DNA of 64,000 nucleotides from Pegoplata infirma (Eukaryota > Arthropoda > Insecta > Diptera > Anthomyiidae): assembly GCA_963921195.1 (NCBI GenBank), contig OY992537.1:149227841-149291840 (forward strand), written 5' to 3'. Below are positions 10,816-18,924 of this stretch, piece by piece (positions within the stretch are counted from its first letter, which is position 1; each line of letters opens with the position of its first letter). The translations under genes and the position numbers were made by a program. A model generated the notes under the pieces. The model ran no database searches and was not told where the DNA came from. It saw nothing but the letters and a program-made list of their open reading frames with translations.

Positions 10816-13800
10816 TTAACTAGTGGGTAGAACTACAACTTTCGCTATAGGTCGAGTCAAAGTCCCCGTTGAGGTTCGTAGTTCGACGACTCTCACGTTG
10901 CCATCGGAACCAGGGAAAACTTTAAGTACACGCCCCAGAGACCACTCGTTTGGGGGTAAATTATCCTGTCTGATGACAACCATATCATCCACTTTAACTT
11001 GTCTCTGAGGGTTTTTCCACTTATACCTTTTGTGTAATTCTTTGAGATATTCATCTTTCCACCGTCTACAAAAGTAGTGGTGTTGAATTCTCAATTTCTG
11101 CCACCTGTTCGCTAAAGTAATGTTACCATCACTTAAGTCTGGTTCAGCAGGGGTGAGTAAGGGTGAACCTATCAAAAAATGTCCTGGGGTTAATGGGTTT
11201 AAGTCTTGAGAGTTTTCACTTGAAGGGCTAAGGGGTCTCGAATTTAAACATCCTTCAATTCTGGCGAGCAGGGTAGACAATTCTTCAAAGGTGTATCTCG
11301 GTGTTGTACATCTCCTTAGATGATATTTGAAGCTTTTCACTCCAGCTTCCCAGAGTCCTCCCATGTGTGGTGCTCCTGGTGGGTTAAAATGCCACTCCAA
11401 GTTTTGAAAACTGTCAGTCGATACAACTGAACTTCTCAGACTTTTCAGGAATTCTTGACGCTCTTTTTTGACCAACTGACTAGCTCCTATGAAGTTCGTC
11501 CCGTTGTCAGAATAAATAGCGGCAGGGCATCCCCGCCTCGAAAAAAATCGAGCAAATGTTGCCATAAAGGCTTGGGTTGACAAATCTGATGTCGGTTCTA
11601 AATGTATGGCTTTTGTTGCAAAGCAGACAAAAACGCACACGTAGCCTTTGGTGATTTTACACGCTCGGCCAGTAAAACTTTTGATTTCTAAAGGTCCGGC
11701 AAAATCCACACCAGTATTGCAAAAGGGTCTTGACAGTTCCGTGCGTTCTTTGGGTAAGGCAGCCATTAACTGGGTAGCCTGGCGATGTTTATATCGCGCA
11801 CAGGGTAAACACTGATCGATTGTAAAACGAATCAGGTTCTTAAGTTTTGGAATCCAAAAGCCAGAACGAATAACTCGCAACATAGCTTGATTTCCTCCGT
11901 GTAAACTTATTAAATGAACGTGGCTTGTCAACAATCTTGCAAAACAGCTTCTATAGGGTAAAATAACTGGGTGTCTCTCGTCGTAAGTTAAGCAATTTGA
12001 TTTTGCTAAACGACCGTTAGCTCGAATTATGCCTTTAGAATCTAAAAATGGGGTTAGGGTGAGTAGTGTGCTCTTCTTGGGTATGGGTTTCTTTTTCTTT
12101 AGACAATCATATTCCTCTTCAAAGTGGAAAGATTGCGCTAAAAGAATGAGTTTGTCTTTTGTCGATTTGATCTCATCCGTTGCAAGTTGCAAACTTGGGT
12201 GTTTTAATAAAGTGTTAAGTCTATCATCGGCTGATGGTGACTTTTTCTTATCTAAGATAAGTTTTATATGAGGAGTTTGATACCTGCGGGTACGTGAGAT
12301 TCGATCATAAAATCGATAAACATAAGACATAACTCGAAGAGCTCTAGACCATTTTGAGAATTTTTCAAGAATGTCATTTTGGATCTTGACTGTGTTGGTG
12401 TACGTCTGAATTTTTACCTCAGCTTGTGTAATAAAGGGTTGTTGTTGTGCTATTGGCCATTTGGAAGCAGATTCTTTCAACCATGAAGGTCCATTCCACC
12501 AGAGGGAATCTTCCATCAACTCGTCGGCATTGCATCCACGGCTGGCAACGTCTGCAGGGTTGTCATGAGATACAACATGATTCCAGTTATCCACTCCAAC
12601 TGTCCGCATAATGGTAGTTACGCGATTTGCCACAAATGTCTTCCATTGGGTAGGGTGTTTGTTTAGCCAAGCTAAAACAATGGTTGAATCTGTCCAAAAG
12701 TACGTTTGATGTAGTGTTAAATCAAGTTGACCTAATAGGTTGTGTACCATTTTAGCCAATAAGACGGCACCACAAAGTTCTAATTTGGGTATTGACAAAA
12801 CTTTAAGTGGTGCTACTCTTGTTTTTGCAAAGAGTAGGATAACGGTATTAGGTCCGTCTATGGGTGTTACTCGTGCATACAATACTGCAGAGTAGGCTTT
12901 TTCCGACGCATCAGAAAAGCCATGAAACTCTATTTTAGATGAGGGTAAAAATTGGATCCATCTGGGTATACGTATTTTATTGATATTATCATAAAATTGT
13001 AAAAATTTTTGCCATCTTATAAGGGTAAGAGGCTTGAGACATTCATCCCAGTCTGTGTTGTCTTGCCATACTTGCTGCATAATAATTTTAGCAGAAATAA
13101 TTACTGGGGCTAGCCAACCAGCTGGGTCGAAAAGACGAGCAATATCCGATAGGACTGCACGTTTTGTATAAGCAGATTGCTTTTCGATAGTGGGTACGTT
13201 GAAGAAAAACAAGTCTTCTTTTGCATTCCACCGAATGCCCAAAGTTTTTGCATTGTTTGACTCCGGAAGGGTAAGTAAATCCACATCGAGTAAATGATCT
13301 TCGGGTAAATCGCTCAACAGATCAGCTGTGTTTGAAATCCATTTTCTCAATGGAAATCCGGCCGAATCTAAAGCAGATATCAATTCTCGTTGAGATGTTT
13401 TAGCGTCGTCTATGGTGTAAGCGCCAGATAAAACATCATCAACATACATATTATTTTTCAAAATGTATGATGCAATTGGGTGAGTATCTTTTACATCATT
13501 AGCCAGTTCATGAAGAGTTCGTATTGCTAAATAGGGTGCGCAATTAACTCCGAACGTGACTGTTTGAAGTTCATAGTCCTGTATGTGTTCATTAACGCTT
13601 TTACGAAATAGAATTCGCTGAAAAGGTGTGTGGGTAGGATTCAACAAGATCTGCCGGTACATTTTTGTAATATCGGCATTAAAAACGATCTTGTAAAAGC
13701 GCCATTTTAAAATCACTACAACTAAATCTTGTTGTAGTGTAGGACCTATGTGTAAAGCATCATTTAAGCTGTTGCCGTTCGAGGTTTTGCTAGATGCATT

Positions 13801-14172
13801 AAAAACAACTCGAACTTTTGTAGTAACACGATCGGGTTTTACAACAGCATGATGGGGTAAATAATAATATGTGTCTGACGAAATATTTGGGTTATAAGTA
13901 ATGGGTTTCATGTGATTTAAATCCACATATTCTTGAAGAGAGTTATCATAATCAGCCTTTAAATCAGGGTTCTTCATTAAATTCTTCTCGTTCCGTAGAA
14001 ATTGTGCAATAGCAACATGACGTGAGTTTCCTAACTTCACTTCAGGGTTTCGGAATGGAAGATCGACTTGATAGCGACCATTGGGTAAGCGACGGGTTGT
14101 GTCTTTAAATTTCTCTTCGCAAAATAAATCTTCGGCAGATTGAATTAGTTCATTGGGTATTTCTTCAATCTC
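10816..14172 (-). CDS. pol: BEL/Pao pol: reverse transcriptase, RNase H, integrase
   Basis: This frame is open from directly after the TAA at 14173-14175. The first in-frame candidate start usually called, at 14040, is GTG, so no AUG marks a separate pol and it is normally made as part of a Gag-Pol polyprotein. Counting from residue 1 at 14040: RT has the catalytic Asp in NADITKMYRQ (D123) and YVDD at 200-202. RNase H has FSDAS (D377), ELCG (E421) and WTDST (D451). The integrase zinc-binding region has His at 707-714 and QCLPC at 743-747. The integrase core has D779 (VDFAGP), D844 (SDNGTNF) and E898 (GLWEAG). A C-terminal DUF5641-like region covers about 978-1072. All catalytic residues are present. 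About 1,118 codons, normal for the family's pol part. The stop is the TAA at 10816-10818. Confidence 0.93.
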   Translation of the reverse strand, partial: EIEEIPNELIQSAEDLFCEEKFKDTTRRLPNGRYQVDLPFRNPEVKLGNSRHVAIAQFLRNEKNLMKNPDLKADYDNSLQEYVDLNHMKPITYNPNISSDTYYYLPHHAVVKPDRVTTKVRVVFNASSKTSNGNSLNDALHIGPTLQQDLVVVILKWRFYKIVFNADITKMYRQILLNPTHTPFQRILFRKSVNEHIQDYELQTVTFGVNCAPYLAIRTLHELANDVKDTHPIASYILKNNMYVDDVLSGAYTIDDAKTSQRELISALDSAGFPLRKWISNTADLLSDLPEDHLLDVDLLTLPESNNAKTLGIRWNAKEDLFFFNVPTIEKQSAYTKRAVLSDIARLFDPAGWLAPVIISAKIIMQQVWQDNTDWDECLKPLTLIRWQKFLQFYDNINKIRIPRWIQFLPSSKIEFHGFSDASEKAYSAVLYARVTPIDGPNTVILLFAKTRVAPLKVLSIPKLELCGAVLLAKMVHNLLGQLDLTLHQTYFWTDSTIVLAWLNKHPTQWKTFVANRVTTIMRTVGVDNWNHVVSHDNPADVASRGCNADELMEDSLWWNGPSWLKESASKWPIAQQQPFITQAEVKIQTYTNTVKIQNDILEKFSKWSRALRVMSYVYRFYDRISRTRRYQTPHIKLILDKKKSPSADDRLNTLLKHPSLQLATDEIKSTKDKLILLAQSFHFEEEYDCLKKKKPIPKKSTLLTLTPFLDSKGIIRANGRLAKSNCLTYDERHPVILPYRSCFARLLTSHVHLISLHGGNQAMLRVIRSGFWIPKLKNLIRFTIDQCLPCARYKHRQATQLMAALPKERTELSRPFCNTGVDFAGPLEIKSFTGRACKITKGYVCVFVCFATKAIHLEPTSDLSTQAFMATFARFFSRRGCPAAIYSDNGTNFIGASQLVKKERQEFLKSLRSSVVSTDSFQNLEWHFNPPGAPHMGGLWEAGVKSFKYHLRRCTTPRYTFEELSTLLARIEGCLNSRPLSPSSENSQDLNPLTPGHFLIGSPLLTPAEPDLSDGNITLANRWQKLRIQHHYFCRRWKDEYLKELHKRYKWKNPQRQVKVDDMVVIRQDNLPPNEWSLGRVLKVFPGSDGNVRVVELRTSTGTLTRPIAKVVVLPTS

Positions 14173-14175
14173 TTA
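14173..14175 (-). other. in-frame TAA between protease and RT of BEL/Pao element
   Basis: The gag-protease frame and the pol frame are the same frame, separated only by this TAA. It follows the residues CLTRF, where related BEL/Pao polyproteins usually continue with Trp (family knowledge recalled, not checked). Context in sense is TTC TAA GAG. It is either an inactivating nonsense change or a stop used to set the Gag to Gag-Pol ratio. Confidence 0.9.
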
Positions 14176-16227
14176 GAATCTAGTTAAACACTTATCAAGT
14201 GCAACTGAGCTGAAATATGTGACAACTGATTGGGTTTTACGAAATTCATCTACAGGTCCCGTCAAGATCCAACCAAATTCGGTATCTTGAGCTATTAATG
14301 TGTTAAGAAAACCTTTCTTAACACCAGATCGTAAAATCTGTGGGTAAAAATCGCTTCCTATAAGGAAGTCAATAGGTCTGCTCTCATAGAACTTAGGGTC
14401 TGCTAACTGGATATTATTTAAATCCTTTACAATATCTGAATTGATATTTTGGGTGGGTAGCGTTCTTGTGAGAGTTTTTATGACTATCGCTTTGATTTTT
14501 ATACTAAAGTTTTCTTGGGTGTTGGACCGTAGAATGACTTCGCATAATTTGTTTGAACGAGCTGATACAACTTCATTCAAACCAGATATTTCAGCTACTA
14601 TGGGTTGTGTGGGTAAACGTAATTTACGTCTTAGTTGGTCAGATATGAATGAAAAATCTGACGCTGGGTCAATAAGAGCCCTTGCGGGAAACAGTGAGCC
14701 GTGAATATCCACGTTCAAAACTGCTGTTCCCAATAATTTTTTCCTGTCATCTAATACTGGTTCATTTGACCGAGTTATTGTCGAGAACGACTGTGCTGCA
14801 TTTTGTGAAGTAGTGGGTTTTTCACTATCTTCTACAGCTTGGGTAGTTGTATTCGATGAAGGTCTGTGTAAAAGTGTATTGTGACGACCCCCACAATGTC
14901 TACAAGTAAATGTACTGCGACACTCTTTAATACCGTGTGCAATGGCCAAACAATTGTAACAACAACCGTTCTTTTTGACGAAGTCAATTCTTTCATTTAC
15001 TCCCATGGCAGTAAATGATGAACATTCTCGAAGAGTGTGTCTACTTTTGCATAATTTGCAAATTGAGCCATCTTGTTTTTCAAGAATGGGCTGCGTTCGT
15101 GTATTCGGGTGGGTGTGTGTTTTCGTAGAACTCGAGAAATTTTGTTCATTTTTTGAGGGTTTACTTGAACGGGTGTCTTTCCTTGTGCCATGTGTTACAT
15201 TGTGAAAGGTGTTCACTTTTTTCCCATATTGATTTTTATTATCTGGGAGATTTTTGGGTTTTGGGTTGTGATTTGGGTGGGTTTCAGAGTTCTTGACATC
15301 AGCAACTGATTCAAGTCCCTTATATTTATCTGTTAAAAACTTGTCCATTTCGGCCCACATTAATTTTCTAGTTTTATCTGGCAAAGTTGCCTCAAATTCT
15401 ATTAATATGTCCCTGGGTAATTTCTCGGAACAAAGTTTTATCAGAATGGCATTAAAAATAACACCATGGGTTTTTAGCTTCATATCGTTAAAACTAGATA
15501 TACAGCCATTTATTTTTCTTTGCAATTTGCGAATTGAAGCACCGCACTGAGCATTAACTTCGGGTAAATTCCACAATTCCTGGAGCTGAGCATTAAGCTG
15601 CATTCTCACGTTCTCATACTGAGAAGTGAGATTCTCCCAGGCTGTAGCAAAACCTTCATTTGTGAGGGGAGCGTTGTCTACTATTTCCCTGGGTTCACCT
15701 CGGGTCTTCTGTTTCAGGTGAAAGAGTCTTTCGACCTCTGTCAAACGGGTATTGTTGACAAAAATGGCCGTAAAAAGATCCCTAAATGAGGCCCATTGGC
15801 GATAATCTCCACTAAAAACTTGCATATCGCAAGGTGGAACTTTAAAACCAGTGTCTGTTGACACGGGTGGTTGGGTAATCGCAGGAGCGGCCTTGGCTTC
15901 AGTTTTCTGGGTTAACTTTTCCAAATCCTCCTCTATTTTCGCCATTAGCGAAATGAAAACTTTCCTTTGACCCAGGTACTCCTGTGTCAAATCATCAAGA
16001 CTAATTGTCTTGGCCTCCTCGTCATCTCCTAAAAGGGGTGACTCACAAATTTCGTCATATTTAGCAGACAACTTTTTCCAAATTTCCTCCAGCTCTCGCT
16101 TTTGGACTTTTATCAAAGACAAGGGTCGGGTTTTCCTTGCGGTCTCTTTATAATCCGCCTCAAATGCAGGTAAAGCCTTTTGGACAATACGCATAAAGTT
16201 ATCGTATCTCCTTTTCAACTCAGACAT
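14173..16227 (-). CDS. gag: BEL/Pao Gag-protease, 684 aa
   Basis: Starts at ATG (16225-16227) in a CAAAATG context. An N-terminal helical, charged region covers about 1-110. A DUF1759-type Gag segment follows at about 127-300, beginning near VFSGDYRQWASFRDLF. The middle (310-385) is a basic, low-complexity linker. Zinc knuckles are C390-C393-H397-C402, C423-C426-H431-C436 and C442-C445-H449-H454. The retropepsin (DUF1758-like) region covers about 495-660 with active-site sequence ALIDPAS (D520), IGSDFY near 623 and LIAQD near 644. The protein should assemble cytoplasmic virus-like particles and package the element RNA. It ends at the TAA described separately, so RT is not translated without readthrough. 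Confidence 0.93.
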   Translation of the reverse strand: MSELKRRYDNFMRIVQKALPAFEADYKETARKTRPLSLIKVQKRELEEIWKKLSAKYDEICESPLLGDDEEAKTISLDDLTQEYLGQRKVFISLMAKIEEDLEKLTQKTEAKAAPAITQPPVSTDTGFKVPPCDMQVFSGDYRQWASFRDLFTAIFVNNTRLTEVERLFHLKQKTRGEPREIVDNAPLTNEGFATAWENLTSQYENVRMQLNAQLQELWNLPEVNAQCGASIRKLQRKINGCISSFNDMKLKTHGVIFNAILIKLCSEKLPRDILIEFEATLPDKTRKLMWAEMDKFLTDKYKGLESVADVKNSETHPNHNPKPKNLPDNKNQYGKKVNTFHNVTHGTRKDTRSSKPSKNEQNFSSSTKTHTHPNTRTQPILEKQDGSICKLCKSRHTLRECSSFTAMGVNERIDFVKKNGCCYNCLAIAHGIKECRSTFTCRHCGGRHNTLLHRPSSNTTTQAVEDSEKPTTSQNAAQSFSTITRSNEPVLDDRKKLLGTAVLNVDIHGSLFPARALIDPASDFSFISDQLRRKLRLPTQPIVAEISGLNEVVSARSNKLCEVILRSNTQENFSIKIKAIVIKTLTRTLPTQNINSDIVKDLNNIQLADPKFYESRPIDFLIGSDFYPQILRSGVKKGFLNTLIAQDTEFGWILTGPVDEFRKTQSVVTYFSSVALDKCLTRF

Positions 16228-17622
16228 TTTGGGTAATTAATGGGTTAAAATGTGCTTTAAAGGGTTAATTTGTGCTTTAAAGGGTTAATTCGCAATTGGG
16301 TTTAAAGGGTTAAAAGTTTGAGAAAAAAATTTCAAACAAAAATCGCAAAGAAAAAATTTTTTGTACCAGCTTGTAAATTTCCAACTGGGTATTTACCACT
16401 AAATGATATGCGCTACACTAAGTAAACGGCAGTATCAGTTTATCAAACAGGATATAAAAAACGTTTAAAAAACTAATGAAATGGGTGGGTGGGTGATATT
16501 TAAAAGATTTTCTATTAAAATTCCTGTTGATTTATGTGTAAATCCCTGAAATTTTTTGTAAAATTCCACTTTTTGAAAAAAAATAAATATATGTAAGTTG
16601 TACACTGACCAACTTACCTGGTTTGCTGGGGGTAGGGTAATTGTACTTATGTACGGGTGTGTGTGTGTGTGCTTTATTTTGTCTCTTTGCGCTGATCTCC
16701 CGCTTTGTTAGTTGGAGACAAAATAATGCAGTTATTGCTTTTAACTATTTTATTAATTTTGGTGGGTTAGTGTAATTTTGTTATTATAAACTTTTTGGGT
16801 AAAATTTAAGAAATATTTTCAGTGTGAATGATAATAAACAAAATTTAAAAGTTATTTGTGTTTTTTTTTTTTTTTTTAAATGTCTTGGGTAAAAATATTA
16901 TTAAAAATATTTTCTTTCAACAAAAAAAAATAAATTTTTTTTTTTTTTTTACAAAAATTTAAAAATTTTCCAAAATGTTAAATATTTTCAAATTATTTAT
17001 TTTTCTTTCACAATTTAATTTAATTGTATTAAAATAAATTAGTTTTAAATTTAATAGTTAAATTTCCTACAGTTGCACAAACTAATAGGCCACACTTTTT
17101 TGGGTAGGGTACACTTTATTTATTTGGTTATGTGTGTATGTATATATTTTTAACAGTTTAATTGTTTGTAATTTTTTGTGTGCAATTTTTTGAAGAAATA
17201 TTTTAATGTTTTTGTTGCTATAATTGTTTTTAAATTATTTTAGAAAGAATTTAAGTTGTTTGACCAGTTTTTTTTTTTGTAATTTATTTATTGTTCTGTT
17301 TAGCACTGATTTTAATGCACAAATAAGGGTGGATTTTTGATATTTTTAAATATTGTTTTTAAATTGTTTTTATTTCTTCTTCACTATTTATGTTGTGTTT
17401 TAATTTAACAATTTATTTTAAAACTGGCTCTTTTTGTTTTTCTTTTAGTTATTTTTCGTTTTTAAAACTTGGGTTTTTGTTGCACTTTTTAACTTGTTGT
17501 TTGTATGTACTTTAAGTTTTTAATTTTTAGCGCAAAATTATTGTTTTTATGTATTTTAAAATTGTGAACTGTTTCTATTTATTTATAAGTTATTCACCAC
17601 TTTCACTGATTTTATTGTTTTT
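16228..17622 (-). other. untranslated leader of the BEL/Pao element
   Basis: This 1.4-kb AT-rich non-coding stretch lies between the primer binding site and the gag ATG. It holds T- and A-rich tracts, a short (GT)n run near 16660-16672 and many GGGT tetramers on the + strand; near 16240-16315 the motif GGGTTAA or GGGTAA recurs every 10-25 bases. A consensus splice donor lies at 16616-16620. I see no gene. RNA packaging signals would be expected here. Confidence 0.75.
16612..16620 (-). promoter_or_regulatory. predicted 5' splice site in BEL/Pao leader
   Basis: The sense sequence CAGGTAAGT is a perfect match to the U1 consensus CAG|GTAAGT, with the exon ending at 16618. It lies about 390 nt upstream of the gag ATG, the layout expected for a subgenomic mRNA donor. 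Use is inferred from sequence only. Confidence 0.55.
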
Positions 17623-17637
17623 GTTGTCGAAGGACCA
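17623..17637 (-). other. likely primer binding site of BEL/Pao element
   Basis: About 9 nt past the sense end of the 5' LTR lies TGGTCCTTCGACAAC. It begins with the TGG expected to pair with a tRNA CCA end. I could not assign the tRNA. Confidence 0.55.
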
Positions 17638-17646
17638 ATGTTTTTA

Positions 17647-18098
17647 CGGGTTAGAGGGAGATAACCTTTTATCTTGCAATATAAATGAAAGTATTTAAGT
17701 TTTTTCAAAAACGTTATAAATGGGTATTTATTTATATATATATGTATAAAAAACATATATATTTTATTTTTAAGTTAACAATTCACTTTTAATTACAATT
17801 TGCAATATAGGGTAAGCATAAGTTTTAGTAACTTCAATAATTTTTACGCACTTAACAATATAAATGGTTGAATTCAGGGTAATTAACAAACCGAGCTTTG
17901 TATACAAAGAATGAAATAAATTTATTTAAATATGGTGTACTGCACTTGTTGCTTGAACGATGGCTAGACAATTGTGAAGATGTTTTGTTCTTTTCTTTGT
18001 TGACATTCTTCTTTTATACAAGTTGGTATGACGTTAGAGATGAGAAGTGGGGGGATTTTCGGATAAACAAAGTACCTTTTTGTTCACTGACGTGAACA
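17647..18098 (-). repeat. BEL/Pao 5' LTR (sense direction)
   Basis: Direct repeat of 9163-9614 with about two differences over 452 bp. It should contain the promoter and the start of the RNA. The right flank continues the satellite monomer ('aatgataaacttg') exactly where the left flank stopped, but without a target duplication. Confidence 0.93.
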
Positions 18099-18924
18099 AA
18101 TGATAAACTTGTAATTTTTCGTAGTCTGGAGACCTTTTACTTTCAACGGCTGTATCTCTGCAACTATTGCTCCGATTTTGTCAAAATAACAAAAAAATAA
18201 AAGATTGAGACTTTATCTTTCCTCTGGAACCAAATGTGAGACAATCGGGCTGGTACTTACAGAGATATATGCATTTATGCAAAGTTTTTTTTTTTTCATT
18301 TTTATGAGAAACCCATTATTTAAGGTTTTTTGGAGACCCTCATTTTTAAATTGCTATAACTCGGTAAATAATGATCCGATTTTGACTCTATAAAAATTAG
18401 AATGCATAAGTATATTAGCTTTATCATGACAGAAAAAAATTAAGACTATCGGACTAGTATTAACAGATATTTATGCATTCATATCAAAAATATTTTCGGG
18501 TTACTTGTAATAACTTGAAATGGCTATATCAAGGTTACCATTATATCGATTTCAAATGCCTTTGCACGAATTTAAATCTTTTTCAATAAAGTTTAATTCG
18601 AATAAAAAAGATTGCTCGATTTTAAATTTTTAAAAAAAATTATTTTTTCAAAAATTATAAACTTGTAATTTTTCGTTGTCTGGAGACCTTTTACTTTCAA
18701 CGGCTGTATATCTGCAACTATTGCTCCGATTTTGTCAAAATAACAAAAAAATAAAAGATTGAGACTTTATCTCTCCTCTGGAACCAAATGTGAGACAATC
18801 GGGCTGGTACTTACAGAGATATATGCATTTATGCAAAGTTTTTTTTTTCATTTTTATGAGAAACCCATTATTTAAGGTTTTTTGGAGACCCTCATTTTTA
18901 AATTGCTATAACTCGGTAAATAAT
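18099..18924 (+). repeat. 551-bp satellite, + orientation, last 1.5 monomers before inversion
   Basis: The array resumes in phase after the BEL/Pao element and runs about 1.5 monomers. It breaks off inside the 'ctcggtaaataat' block at about 18,924, where the orientation flips. No gene is present. Confidence 0.95.

Larger units (their letters stand above)
9163..18098 (-). mobile_element. BEL/Pao LTR retrotransposon, near-complete, 8.9 kb
   Basis: Minus-strand element bounded by two 452-bp LTRs. Order in the sense direction: 5' LTR (17647-18098), likely primer binding site, leader of about 1.4 kb, gag-protease frame, RT/RNase H/integrase frame, third ORF, polypurine tract, 3' LTR (9163-9614). 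Family assignment rests on the Pao-type Gag with three zinc knuckles, the pepsin-like protease, the RT motif YVDD and the characteristic C-terminal DUF5641-like region. By eye the LTRs differ at only about two positions (9330 t against c; 9588 g against a), so insertion looks recent. No target duplication is visible. One in-frame TAA separates gag-protease from RT. The exact outer end (9163 or 9164) is ambiguous by one base. Confidence 0.95.

Noticed and set aside
16240..16320. Repeated GGGTTAA-like motifs taken as telomeric repeats.
   Set aside because: They are irregularly spaced, part of the element-wide GGGT excess, and most flies lack TTAGGG-type telomeres.
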